Shown here: piece by piece, positions 25,168 to 34,037 of the stretch | Numbering within the stretch: the first letter of the stretch is position 1 | Layout: each line of letters starts with the position of its first letter | Source: Comamonadaceae bacterium | GTDB taxonomy: Bacteria; Pseudomonadota; Gammaproteobacteria; Burkholderiales; Burkholderiaceae_C | DNA length: 44,320 nucleotides | NCBI GenBank assembly: GCA_947475685.1 | Contig: CANJNC010000025.1 | Location: forward strand, 1-44,320 | Reading direction: 5' to 3' | Program-made: the position numbers and the translations under genes | Notes under the pieces: generated by a model | What the model was told of the DNA's origin: nothing | Seen by the model: only the letters and a program-made list of their open reading frames with translations | Databases searched by the model: none

Positions 25168-25917
25168 ATGCTCCATTTTTTGATTTTTTTGGCCCTGAGC
25201 GTCTCATCGATTTGCGTTGTTGCCCAAGAAGTTTTCTTGGCAGTTTCCAGCAATTTTGCCAAACCCATTCAAAGCATTGGCGCAAAATTCACCCAAGAAA
25301 CGGGGATCAAAGTCAACTACTCACTGGCCGCCACAGGCGCACTGTATGCCCAAATCAAATCTGGAGCGCCCTTTGATGTGTTTTTATCAGCCGACACCCA
25401 AACACCCCAGCAATTGGCCGCAGAGGGTTTGGCCCTCCCCTCTTCAAGATTGACTTACGCCAGAGGTAAATTGGTCCTGTGGAGCAAGGACCCTACACTG
25501 GTTGATAACAAAGGCTTGGTTCTTAAGACCAAACAATTCAAAAGCATCGCCTTGGCCAATGCAAAACTAGCGCCTTATGGCAAAGCAGCACAAGAAACAC
25601 TTGAACACTTGGGACTCAGCCTGGAGCTCAAACCCAAGATCATCTTGGCGGAAAATATCACCCAAGTCTATCAATATGTATCGTCTCAAAACATTGCTTT
25701 GGGCTTCATTGCGAGCTCTCAGCTCGCTTTCAATGAAAGTGGCTCGACCGGATCGCATTGGCTTGTGCCGAGCACGCTTTATGCCCCGATTGAACAAGAT
25801 GCCATTTTGCTCAATAAAGGGGCCAACCGTTCAGCGGCCCTTCAATTTATGCAGTTTCTCAAACGCCAAGACATCAAGGCCATGATCAACACCTTTGGTT
25901 ACGACACCACAAAATAA
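25168..25917 (+). CDS. modA: Molybdate ABC transporter, periplasmic binding protein ModA
   Basis: 249 residues from the ATG at 25168, which has GAGGA just upstream; an in-frame GTG at 25159 would abut the operator and lacks a ribosome site. The signal peptide is MLHFLIFLALSVSSICVVA with cleavage before QEV. The mature start VFLAVSSNFAKPI, then YSLAATGALYAQIKSGAPFDVFLSAD, are classic ModA oxyanion-binding blocks. It binds molybdate or tungstate in the periplasm and delivers it to ModBC, whose genes follow directly. Confidence 0.95.
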   Translation: MLHFLIFLALSVSSICVVAQEVFLAVSSNFAKPIQSIGAKFTQETGIKVNYSLAATGALYAQIKSGAPFDVFLSADTQTPQQLAAEGLALPSSRLTYARGKLVLWSKDPTLVDNKGLVLKTKQFKSIALANAKLAPYGKAAQETLEHLGLSLELKPKIILAENITQVYQYVSSQNIALGFIASSQLAFNESGSTGSHWLVPSTLYAPIEQDAILLNKGANRSAALQFMQFLKRQDIKAMINTFGYDTTK

Positions 25918-25924
25918 CGCCACC

Positions 25925-26617
25925 ATGCCAGAAGTTTTTTTTGATTCCAGCACACTCGCAGCCATTGGACTGAGTCTGCAACTGGCCTGCGTGACCACTC
26001 TTGTGCTTTTGGCCTTTGCAACACCGCTTGCTTGGTGGCTATCAAGACGCGCTTCGTGGTTGCGCTCGTGCGTGGGCTCTATGGTGGCCATTCCCATTGT
26101 TTTGCCGCCCAGTGTTTTGGGGTTTTACTTGTTGGTGGCTCTCGGCCCCAATGGACCAATTGGTCACATCACCCACATGTTGGATCTTCCGTCTTTGAAT
26201 TTCAGCTTTTCTGGCTTATTGATTGGATCGGTCATTTACTCTTTGCCCTTTGCCATTCAGCCCATCCAAAATGCTTTTGAATCCATGGGGACAAGACCGC
26301 TAGAGGTTGCGGCCACTTTGCGCGCTTCCCCCATGGACACCTTTATCCATGTGGTGTTGCCACTGGCAAAGCCAGGCTACGTGACTGCTGGTGTCTTGGT
26401 GTTTGCCCATACAGTGGGAGAATTTGGAGTCGTTTTAATGCTTGGGGGGAACATTCCCGGAAAAACACAAGTGATTTCAACCAAAATTTATGGCCATGTT
26501 GAGGCCATGGAATATGCACAAGCCCACTGGTTGGCAGCAATGATGCTCATTTTTTCATTCTTTGCACTTTTAAGCTTGGCTGGACTTAAAAAACATCCAA
26601 GGCAGACTTATGTTTGA
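25925..26617 (+). CDS. modB: Molybdate ABC transporter permease ModB
   Basis: 230 residues from the ATG at 25925, 7 bp after modA; the frame runs further upstream but only offers a TTG. About five membrane segments. The typical ModB phrases IPIVLPPSVLGFYLLVALGPNGP, EVAATLRASP (coupling loop), HTVGEFGVVLMLGGNIPG and KIYGHVE are present. The last 8 bases overlap the modC start (ATGTTTGA), so translation is coupled. It forms the membrane channel for molybdate import. Confidence 0.95.
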   Translation: MPEVFFDSSTLAAIGLSLQLACVTTLVLLAFATPLAWWLSRRASWLRSCVGSMVAIPIVLPPSVLGFYLLVALGPNGPIGHITHMLDLPSLNFSFSGLLIGSVIYSLPFAIQPIQNAFESMGTRPLEVAATLRASPMDTFIHVVLPLAKPGYVTAGVLVFAHTVGEFGVVLMLGGNIPGKTQVISTKIYGHVEAMEYAQAHWLAAMMLIFSFFALLSLAGLKKHPRQTYV

Positions 26618-27689
26618 ATTGAATATTCAGTTGCTGCTTGAAAGGGCCTCATTTGAATTAAACATTCAAACACGCTTACCCGCCAAAGGCATACACGGGA
26701 TTTTAGGTGCTTCTGGCTCAGGCAAAACCACCTTATTGAGGTGCTTGGCGGGACTTGAAAGCCAGGCAATTGGTCGCATTGACATTGGAGAGAAATGTTG
26801 GCTCGATAGTCAAAGAAAGATTTTTGTACCGACTTGGCAAAGAGAGGTGGGTTATGTATTTCAAGAAGCCAGTTTATTTCCTCATCTGAATGTCCTGGGT
26901 AATTTAAAATTCGGCGTCACGAGAGTAAAAAACACTGCTGCACAAAGCGCGCTCAATGAGGCCATAGACTTGCTTGGTTTGGAGCACTTGCTCAAGCGCC
27001 ACACTTCTGACCTCTCTGGCGGGGAGAGACAAAGGGTTGCCATTGCAAGGGCATTGGCGACGAGGCCCAAACTGTTGCTTCTCGATGAGCCCTTGACTGC
27101 GGTAGATCAAAACAAAAAGAATGAAATCTACCCGTGGATTGAAAAGTTAAAGTCTGAGCTCAATATCCCCATCCTTTTTGTCTCTCACTCCATCGAAGAA
27201 ATAGCTCGGTTGACCCAACATCTTCTTATCCTAGAAAAAGGACAAGTTCTGTGCTTGGGTCCAACCATAGACTTGATGTCCTCCTTAGAGACGCCCTTTG
27301 ACTTTGGAGATCAAACAAGTGTCTTGATCATGGGTCAAGTTCATGAAATTGAGACCCAATGGAATTTGGCCAAAATTTCTTTTGAGCAACATCACTTGTG
27401 GGTTGAAAATCGAAATTTCTCCCTCCACCAAATGATCCAAATCAGAATACTTGCCAAAGATGTAAGTCTGTCTTTATATCAACCTCAAGACAGCAGCATT
27501 CAAAACACATTGGCCTGCACCATCACAGGTGTTCAGCAAGACCTCAACGCCTACCAATCTTTGGTTCAAATGGAGTGTGGGTCTAGTAAATTACTGGCAA
27601 AAATCACCAAGAAAGCCTTTGCAAGCCTCAATCTCACTGTTGGCACCCCTTTGTGGGCCCAGGTCAAAACAGTCGCTCTTGCACATTAA
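26610..27689 (+). CDS. modC: Molybdate ABC transporter ATPase ModC
   Basis: 359 residues. Walker A GASGSGKTT (33-41), Q-loop VFQEASLFPH, signature LSGGERQRVAIARAL, Walker B LLLLDEPLTAVD and H-loop FVSHSIEE. The C-terminal 100 residues form a Mop/TOBE regulatory domain (NTLACTITGVQQDLNAYQSLVQ..., LTVGTPLWAQVKTVAL), which is the ModC length and layout. It overlaps modB by 8 bp. It completes the ModE-controlled modABC operon; molybdate would feed molybdenum-cofactor enzymes encoded elsewhere. Confidence 0.95.
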   Translation: MFELNIQLLLERASFELNIQTRLPAKGIHGILGASGSGKTTLLRCLAGLESQAIGRIDIGEKCWLDSQRKIFVPTWQREVGYVFQEASLFPHLNVLGNLKFGVTRVKNTAAQSALNEAIDLLGLEHLLKRHTSDLSGGERQRVAIARALATRPKLLLLDEPLTAVDQNKKNEIYPWIEKLKSELNIPILFVSHSIEEIARLTQHLLILEKGQVLCLGPTIDLMSSLETPFDFGDQTSVLIMGQVHEIETQWNLAKISFEQHHLWVENRNFSLHQMIQIRILAKDVSLSLYQPQDSSIQNTLACTITGVQQDLNAYQSLVQMECGSSKLLAKITKKAFASLNLTVGTPLWAQVKTVALAH

Positions 27690-27863
27690 GGGGCCTGGGT
27701 GAAATTTCAAGCTCTCAACAACACTTAAGTGACCTGACCACAACCCAATCCTTGATAAAGCTCAAAGCTTGTCTAAAAAGAGGGTTCTTCCTCTTGCAAA
27801 AAAACGAAATTATAATGAATATGGAGTTATACACATCCCTTTGATTGACAGGAGTCAAAAACC

Positions 27864-28850
27864 ATGAAATTCAACTTCACCCGCGCACTCGCTTATTTGG
27901 CCTTGTTATTTTTTTCTATCACGAGCGGCCTAACGCTTGCACAAAACTATCCGACCAAACCCATCACATTGATTGTTCCATTCGCAGCGGGTGGGCCCAC
28001 CGACATTGTGGCCAGAACACTGGCAGCGACCATGAGCAAGACGGTTGGTCAAACTGTTTTGGTCGATAACAAACTAGGAGCAGGCGGAACACTGGCTGCT
28101 GCATTTGTGGCCAACGCACAACCCGATGGCTACACGCTTTTGATTCACCACAATGGCATGTCCACTGCACCTGCTTTGTATCGAAAATTGTCTTTCAATC
28201 CATTGACTGATTTTGAGTACATCGGTCAAGTTGTTGATGTCCCCATGACTTTGATTGCAAGAAAAGACATCCCTGCTAAAAATCTCCAAGAGCTGATCGC
28301 TTACATCAAACAGAACTCTAGCAAGATCAACTTGGCCAATGCAGGCCTTGGTGCGGTCTCTCACCTTTGTGGCATGTTGTTTCAAAAGGCCATTGGGGTA
28401 GAGTTAACCACAGTGCCATTTTCCGGAACGGCCCCCGCACTGAATGCGCTCCTCGGTGGTCAAGTCGACATCCTGTGCGATCAAACCACACAAACCACGC
28501 AACACATTAAATCGGGCACCGTGAAAATGTTTGGCGTCACCACCAAAGAAAGAATCAAGGCTTTGCCAGAATACCCAACGCTTAGTGAAGGCGGTTTAAA
28601 GGATTTCGAAGTCATCGTCTGGCATGGCGTGTATGCCCCCAAAGGCACAGCTAATGCCACTTTGGAAAAAATAGGAAACACGCTTCGCACGGCAACAAAA
28701 GATCCAAGTTTCGTGGCGAAAATGGCTGATTTGGGCGCCGAATCTGTCTCAGATACCAAGCTTACATCCGAGGGACTAAAGTCATGGCTTCAAACAGAGA
28801 TTAACAAGTGGGGCCCGGTCATCAAGTCTGCAGGCGTTTATTCAGACTAA
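27864..28850 (+). CDS. TctC/Bug family periplasmic binding protein
   Basis: 328 residues, with a strong AGGAG about nine bases before the ATG. Signal peptide core LAYLALLFFSITSGL with cleavage at LA-QN. Bug motifs: VPFAAGGPTDIVAR, VLVDNKLGAGGTLAA, and TVPFSGTAPALNALLGGQVD, where PFSG replaces PYKG. A TATAAT at 27811-27816 with no good -35 may be its promoter. It is followed 27 bp later by a VOC-family gene, suggesting a two-gene unit for uptake and conversion of one small acid. Confidence 0.93.
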   Translation: MKFNFTRALAYLALLFFSITSGLTLAQNYPTKPITLIVPFAAGGPTDIVARTLAATMSKTVGQTVLVDNKLGAGGTLAAAFVANAQPDGYTLLIHHNGMSTAPALYRKLSFNPLTDFEYIGQVVDVPMTLIARKDIPAKNLQELIAYIKQNSSKINLANAGLGAVSHLCGMLFQKAIGVELTTVPFSGTAPALNALLGGQVDILCDQTTQTTQHIKSGTVKMFGVTTKERIKALPEYPTLSEGGLKDFEVIVWHGVYAPKGTANATLEKIGNTLRTATKDPSFVAKMADLGAESVSDTKLTSEGLKSWLQTEINKWGPVIKSAGVYSD

Positions 28851-28877
28851 CACTTGAAAAGGCTTTGATTACTTAAA

Positions 28878-29276
28878 ATGATTGATCACATCGACCATAT
28901 TGTATTGACGACGCAAGATGAAGAGAAATGCATCGATTTCTACACCAGAGTGTTGGGCATGAAATTGGAGCATTTCTCCTCAGGTACACCTCTTGTTCAT
29001 CGCAAAGCATTTCATTTTGGTCATCAAAAGATCAATCTTCACATCAAGGGCCGTGAGTTCGAGCCCAAGGCCGCTCACCCTCAACCTGGAGCCCTTGACT
29101 TGTGCTTCATTGCAAGCATGCCCTTAAATGAAGTGATTGAAAAATTGAGCGCCGCACCGTGGCCGATCATCGAAGGCCCTGTTCAAAAGACCGGCGCCAC
29201 CTCCAAAATACGATCGGTCTACCTACGTGACCCGGATCAAAATTTGATCGAAATCAGTGAACTGCTCCAAAAATAA
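28878..29276 (+). CDS. VOC-superfamily (glyoxalase/dioxygenase-like) protein
   Basis: 132 residues, one complete pair of beta-alpha-beta-beta-beta modules. DHIDHIVLTTQD holds the first metal His, KINLHIKG the second region, and LRDPDQNLIEISEL the C-terminal Glu ligand. VOC proteins include glyoxalase I, extradiol dioxygenases, epimerases and resistance proteins; this short type with YTRVLGMKLEHF resembles the virulence-associated/VOC stand-alone group. It likely binds a divalent metal. It follows a Bug receptor gene on the same strand. Confidence 0.88.
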   Translation: MIDHIDHIVLTTQDEEKCIDFYTRVLGMKLEHFSSGTPLVHRKAFHFGHQKINLHIKGREFEPKAAHPQPGALDLCFIASMPLNEVIEKLSAAPWPIIEGPVQKTGATSKIRSVYLRDPDQNLIEISELLQK

Positions 29277-29286
29277 ATATGCGCGC

Positions 29287-30117
29287 TTAAGGCTTCCAAC
29301 CAGGTGGCTTAAATAAATACCCAAAAATCTCTTTGAATGTTCTTGAGCTTTTCAGATCTAAAAACAAAGCTTTCCACTCAAAAAACTGAACCACAGCTGG
29401 ATTCTTGCTTAGCACGGGTTGGGTTAATCCATATGTGATCGTGATCTCTTTATTTTCAGCTTTGTAGGTTCCGAATAATCGATCAAAAACAATCAACACG
29501 CCCCCATAGTTGCCATCAATGTATTCCTTATTGCAAGCATGATGGATTCTGTGGGCACATGGGGTGTTGAGCACATACTCCAAAAAACCCAACCTAGGGA
29601 TCCATGTGGCATGCAACCAAAATTGATACAGGAGGTTTATTGTCACCACTTCATAAACCAATTGAGGAGACAATCCCATAAAAACCAAAGGAACGAAAAA
29701 CAAAAGAGTACCTATTTGTTTCCCAAACATACCCAACCTGTAAGCGGCTGAAAGATTCAACTCCATCGTGGAATGGTGAACCGCATGGTTGCACCAAAAC
29801 CAGCGCACACGATGAGTGGTTCGGTGCATCCAATAGTAACAAAAATCTTGAGCAACAAACAGCACCAGCAAAGTTACCCACCCGTCAAGAGCAACATTAA
29901 TCAACTTGTGATTTTCAGCCCAATTGAGAACTGGCGTTGCAATCGTAAGCGGTAGAAAATACTGTACACATAACCTTCCAAATAAATCGCTCAATGACAC
30001 CAGCATGGCAGTCCAATCAAATTTGGATTGGAAATGCAGATAAATTGATTCAATAAAAGAACACACCAAAATAAGTGGCAAAAAATACTGAAATAAAAAA
30101 AACTGAAAATCAGTCAT
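29287..30117 (-). CDS. Sterol desaturase/fatty acid hydroxylase superfamily membrane protein
   Basis: 276 residues with about five hydrophobic segments. The three di-iron His clusters of the superfamily are in order: HRTTH (HX3H), HAVHH (HX2HH) and, near the C-terminus, HRIHH. Members insert oxygen into, or desaturate, lipid C-H bonds in the membrane, using O2 and reductant. It converges on the VOC gene, 10 bp between stops. Its substrate may be a fatty acid, alkylglycerol or carotenoid-like lipid and cannot be chosen from sequence. Confidence 0.9.
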   Translation of the reverse strand: MTDFQFFLFQYFLPLILVCSFIESIYLHFQSKFDWTAMLVSLSDLFGRLCVQYFLPLTIATPVLNWAENHKLINVALDGWVTLLVLFVAQDFCYYWMHRTTHRVRWFWCNHAVHHSTMELNLSAAYRLGMFGKQIGTLLFFVPLVFMGLSPQLVYEVVTINLLYQFWLHATWIPRLGFLEYVLNTPCAHRIHHACNKEYIDGNYGGVLIVFDRLFGTYKAENKEITITYGLTQPVLSKNPAVVQFFEWKALFLDLKSSRTFKEIFGYLFKPPGWKP

Positions 30118-30191
30118 ATCTTGAACTGCAAAATAGAATAGTTTGATGATTTATTATTCATTATACTTAAGATAAATACTCACCAAAACCC

Positions 30192-30980
30192 ATGATTCAG
30201 TCAGTGCTCTATATTGATATCAAAAAAGCAAATATAAGAGTCATTCTTTTGAACTTTTTTGGCTTTGCCCTGCTCTTTTTAACGGGTTTACACCACGCAT
30301 GCTTTTCTCAAGACATGGGCGATCAAGTCACGCAATACAAGCTCAACGCAGGCTACTACCACATGGCCGAGCCCCTGATGGCTTCAAAAGTTGGGCAAGA
30401 CATCAATTTAAGAGCCAATTCAGACATTGGCAATGCATGGGTCGGCCTTTATCAAACCAAGGATCAAACATTCAACCAAACTCGCATAGGTTGGGACTCG
30501 TCCTTTGACCTAGGCTTGATCAGAGTACAGCCCTCCATTCAAAGTGCTTCAGGTGGTTTTTTAAGTGGCAGTGTTGGAATTGAGACCGGAGAGAAAATGT
30601 TCATGGGCGTTGGCTTGGGCCGTACAAATTTAAAAAACTACTTTAACTTAAATTTTGATCCCAACGACTCTTGGACACTGAGCAGCGGATACCGATGGAG
30701 CTCACAAAAATTCATTTCACTTCAAATCGTGCGCGATAATCGCGAAAATCCCGATCAACAACATGTTCACTTGGTCTATCGAACGCCGTTTTCTGGGGAC
30801 GATCGATTTTTGATTGATTTGCTCTACAAAAGTGGAAGTATTGAGCGTCAATTCATACGGAAATACGGTCTGGTGACGGGTTTTGACTGGGGCAATATGG
30901 GTCTTCGCCTCGCCTATGATCCCAACGTCAACTTTACTCACACAGATATGAGGAGATTTATATTTTCATATCGTTACTGA
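30192..30980 (+). CDS. Predicted outer-membrane beta-barrel protein
   Basis: 262 residues. A signal peptide sits after an extended n-region (core LLNFFGFALLFLTGL, cleavage near CFS-QD). The mature part alternates short amphipathic strands (GNAWVGLYQT, RIGWDSSFDLGLI, GFLSGSVGIE, WTLSSGYRWS, HVHLVYRTPF, MGLRLAYDP) and terminates in RRFIFSYRY, whose final aromatic residue is the outer-membrane insertion signal. It is probably an 8-12-strand barrel with an unknown role. It is upstream of the sensor kinase gene by 113 bp. Confidence 0.75.
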   Translation: MIQSVLYIDIKKANIRVILLNFFGFALLFLTGLHHACFSQDMGDQVTQYKLNAGYYHMAEPLMASKVGQDINLRANSDIGNAWVGLYQTKDQTFNQTRIGWDSSFDLGLIRVQPSIQSASGGFLSGSVGIETGEKMFMGVGLGRTNLKNYFNLNFDPNDSWTLSSGYRWSSQKFISLQIVRDNRENPDQQHVHLVYRTPFSGDDRFLIDLLYKSGSIERQFIRKYGLVTGFDWGNMGLRLAYDPNVNFTHTDMRRFIFSYRY

Positions 30981-31093
30981 CATCTTCACTGATGGTATTT
31001 AACTCTACAGATTAGAAAATTCCAAATTTAAAAAAGTCAATGCTAAACTAAGTAAAAAAATCAAGTGCTTCTTTAAAAACCCCGAAAATCAAA

Positions 31094-32929
31094 ATGAATT
31101 TTTATACATTCAACAAAAACAAAGCGAATGATCTTTTGGTTTTGGTTTCAGTCACACTTGTATTCATCATTTGGCTGTTCATCAACTTTAGACTGGAAGA
31201 AGACAAAGGCTTGATGCTTAACCAGTCGATTTCAAATTTAAAAAATATTGCCATCAGTTTCAAAGGGCACTCTGAAACCACCATCCGCAATTCCGATGAA
31301 GCACTTCGAATCGTCAAATTTCATTATGAACAAAAGGGAGCAAGTGACTTCAAGCTTCTTAACGAATACTTTGATCAAAATGTCATTGATGTAAGCTTCT
31401 TTAACCAAGTTGGGATCATCAACGCTCAAGGCATTTATGAGTTCTCTAACCTAAAAAGTCACAAGAAAATTGATCTCTCAGATAGAGAGCATTTTAAAAT
31501 ACATAAAGAAATTTATCCGTATGGAGTTTATTTAAGCAAACCCGTTTTAGGCCGTGTCAGCAAAAAGTGGTCTATCCAGTTGACCAAACGCCTCAATAAA
31601 CCCAATGGAGAACTTCTAGGCGTTGCAGTCGTTTCATTTGATCCCAATTACTTCATTGACTTTCACAAACAAATCGATCTAGGGCCTGAAGGGTTTACCT
31701 CCGTGGTTGGCTCTGACGGCTATGTTCGCACACTTAGAGTTGGAAATATCTCAAAAATCGATGACTCCGTTCCAAAAATCAATCTCCCAGCTGATGTTGA
31801 AAATATGCAATCGGGAACTTTTACAAGTGATCACCTCTTTGATAACATGAAACGTATTTATGCGTTTGAAAAAATTTCCGATCAACCTTTGCTCGTCGTC
31901 GTTGGCATGCTTGAAAAAGATGCATTGTTTGAGTATGAAAGATTAAAAAAATCCTATTTGATATTTGGATTTTTGATTTCAATATTGATCATTATTTTTT
32001 CTCTTTCAGTGATATCGATGTTAAACAATGCTCGACAACTTAACCTTGAACTTCTCAACAGCTCTCAGGAAAAACAGCGGGCTCAAGATCACGAATTGGA
32101 AATGTCAACGCGTCTGACCCAGTCAGAAAAAATGGCCGCTCTTGGACAATTGGCCGCTGGTGTGGCGCATGAGATCAACAACCCGATTGCCTATGTATCC
32201 TCCAACTTGAGTACGCTCAAAAAATACTTTGTAGTTTTTAATCAGATCATTGATGGCTTTGCAAAAGACCCTCATTCGAAATCGCAAGAAACAGCTCAAC
32301 TCTTGAAGACATCGAACTACGACCACTTAAAAACAGATGTTGTGTCGATTTTGGATGAAAGCCAAGAAGGGATTGTTCGAGTTAAAACCATTGTCAATGA
32401 CCTCAAAAACTTCTCAAGACTCGAAGAGAGCAATGATTGGGTTTTGGCCAATCTTCACAAAGGTATTCAATCAACTTTGAATGTTGTAAACTTTGAAGTC
32501 AAATACCACGCTGAAGTTGAGTGCTTGTTTGGTGACCTGCCTGAAATTACTTGTATCCCATCCCAACTTAATCAAGTTTTCCTCAATTTAATCGTCAATG
32601 CAGCTCAGGCCATACCCGAGGGTCAATTTGGCAAGATCTTAATTCAATCAGGTGTCCATGATGAGCGGGTCTGGATAGAGATTTCAGACAACGGTGTGGG
32701 CATCTCCGATGAAACCATGAAAAAAATGTTTGATCCTTTCTACACCACAAAGAAAGTTGGTGTCGGTACTGGACTTGGTCTCTCAGTTTCTTTAGGCATC
32801 ATTCAAAAACACATGGGAAGCCTCACGGCCAAAAGCATCTTGGGTCAAGGCTCAACGTTTCGCATTGAGTTGCCCATTGCACAAGATCACCCCAACACCC
32901 CACCTGATGCTCAATCTTTAAGCTCTTAG
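31094..32929 (+). CDS. Cache-domain sensor histidine kinase, orphan
   Basis: 611 residues. TM1 is at about 14-32, followed by a periplasmic double-Cache sensor (about 40-280; LSDREHFKIHKE and VLGRVSKKWSIQLTKRL are typical) and TM2 at about 288-310. A coiled linker leads to the HisKA helix, with the phosphorylated His359 in GVAHEINNPIAYVSSNLS, then the HATPase_c: N-box NLIVNAAQA (498-506), G1 DNGVGI (532-537), F-box FDPFYTTK and G2 GTGLGLS (558-564). Cache sensors of this kind usually detect small carboxylates or amino acids. No response-regulator gene is in the window, so its partner is encoded elsewhere. Confidence 0.93.
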   Translation: MNFYTFNKNKANDLLVLVSVTLVFIIWLFINFRLEEDKGLMLNQSISNLKNIAISFKGHSETTIRNSDEALRIVKFHYEQKGASDFKLLNEYFDQNVIDVSFFNQVGIINAQGIYEFSNLKSHKKIDLSDREHFKIHKEIYPYGVYLSKPVLGRVSKKWSIQLTKRLNKPNGELLGVAVVSFDPNYFIDFHKQIDLGPEGFTSVVGSDGYVRTLRVGNISKIDDSVPKINLPADVENMQSGTFTSDHLFDNMKRIYAFEKISDQPLLVVVGMLEKDALFEYERLKKSYLIFGFLISILIIIFSLSVISMLNNARQLNLELLNSSQEKQRAQDHELEMSTRLTQSEKMAALGQLAAGVAHEINNPIAYVSSNLSTLKKYFVVFNQIIDGFAKDPHSKSQETAQLLKTSNYDHLKTDVVSILDESQEGIVRVKTIVNDLKNFSRLEESNDWVLANLHKGIQSTLNVVNFEVKYHAEVECLFGDLPEITCIPSQLNQVFLNLIVNAAQAIPEGQFGKILIQSGVHDERVWIEISDNGVGISDETMKKMFDPFYTTKKVGVGTGLGLSVSLGIIQKHMGSLTAKSILGQGSTFRIELPIAQDHPNTPPDAQSLSS

Positions 32930-33024
32930 GCAATAACCCTTAAATGAATATTGAGTAAATACTTGATAATGGACATCTCAATCGCTCAACGCATTCATTC
33001 CATTTAATTTAAGGTTATTTTTTT

Positions 33025-34035
33025 ATGTTTTCTAAAAATATTCAAATTAACTCTACTGCTCATTTTTCGCGTCGAGCATTTATAAAATTAAGCACCGCCC
33101 TCTCTTCCTTAAGTACGATCCCCAACGGATCCTTTGCTCAAACGATGAAAGGTACGGTCAAGTTGATTGTTCCCTTCACTGCTGGTGCTGGTCCTGATAT
33201 CATTGCAAGAATTCTTGCTCCAAAAATGACGTCTTTGTGGGATAGCACTGTCATCGTTGAAAACAAGGCCGGTGCTTCTGGCACCATTGGAGCGGATCTT
33301 GTCGCCAAGTCTGCTGCCGATGGACACACGCTGATGGTTGGACCTGCCTCATCCATCACTGGCCCTCACCTGTATGCAAAGCTTCCCTTTGACATCATCA
33401 AAGACTTGCAGCCCATTACGAATATCGGGACAACTAGCTTGGTATTGGCAGTCCATAAGAATTTCCCAGTCAATACTTTGCAAGAGTTTATTGCTTACGT
33501 AAAAGCACGTCCGGGCCAACTCAATTACGGCTCCCCAGGAAATGGAACCCACCATCACCTGTGTATGGAATTGCTTAAGACTCAGGTTGGTTTGAACATC
33601 GTACACATTCCTTACAAAGGTTCTTCAGGCGCTGAAAATGATTTGATCGCTGGCATCATCCCCGCCATGTTTTTACCTATTCATGTCGCACTGCCTAAAA
33701 TGCGAGCGGGTCAAGTCAAGGTCTTGGGATCCAGCCTTAAGGAGCGTCATCCACTCTTCAAAGAAATTCCGTCTTTGCATGAACAAGGCGTGACGGGCTA
33801 TGACGTTGATCTTTGGCTTGGTATTTGGGGCCCTGCTGGCCTACCCCCTTCACTTTTGAATAAACTCAATGCCGACATTCGCAGCATTGTGGCCCAAGCT
33901 GAAACCATTGAAAAATTGAATGCCCAAGGACTTATACCCAACACCAGCTCTCCTGAACAATTCAGCAAGCTTGTCAAAGAAGACTGGGAAAGATGGGGAC
34001 GGGTCATCAAAGAAGCGAAAATTACTGCCGATTGA
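33025..34035 (+). CDS. TctC/Bug family periplasmic binding protein with Tat-type signal
   Basis: 336 residues. The N-terminus carries SRRAFIK (residues 15-21), a near-consensus twin-arginine motif, followed by a weakly hydrophobic stretch and cleavage near SFAQT. The other Bug proteins in this window have Sec-type signals. Bug motifs: VPFTAGAGPDIIAR, VIVENKAGASGTIGAD and VHIPYKGSSGAENDLIAG. A TAAGG lies about ten bases upstream. It is followed after 2 bp by a beta-hydroxyacid dehydrogenase gene, so the receptor and the dehydrogenase probably handle the same hydroxy acid or a derivative. Confidence 0.92.
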   Translation: MFSKNIQINSTAHFSRRAFIKLSTALSSLSTIPNGSFAQTMKGTVKLIVPFTAGAGPDIIARILAPKMTSLWDSTVIVENKAGASGTIGADLVAKSAADGHTLMVGPASSITGPHLYAKLPFDIIKDLQPITNIGTTSLVLAVHKNFPVNTLQEFIAYVKARPGQLNYGSPGNGTHHHLCMELLKTQVGLNIVHIPYKGSSGAENDLIAGIIPAMFLPIHVALPKMRAGQVKVLGSSLKERHPLFKEIPSLHEQGVTGYDVDLWLGIWGPAGLPPSLLNKLNADIRSIVAQAETIEKLNAQGLIPNTSSPEQFSKLVKEDWERWGRVIKEAKITAD

Positions 34036-34037
34036 AC

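Noticed and set aside
27721..27733. CACTTAAGTG palindrome after modC
   Set aside because: Ten-base palindrome of simple composition with no regulatory gene or promoter next to it.
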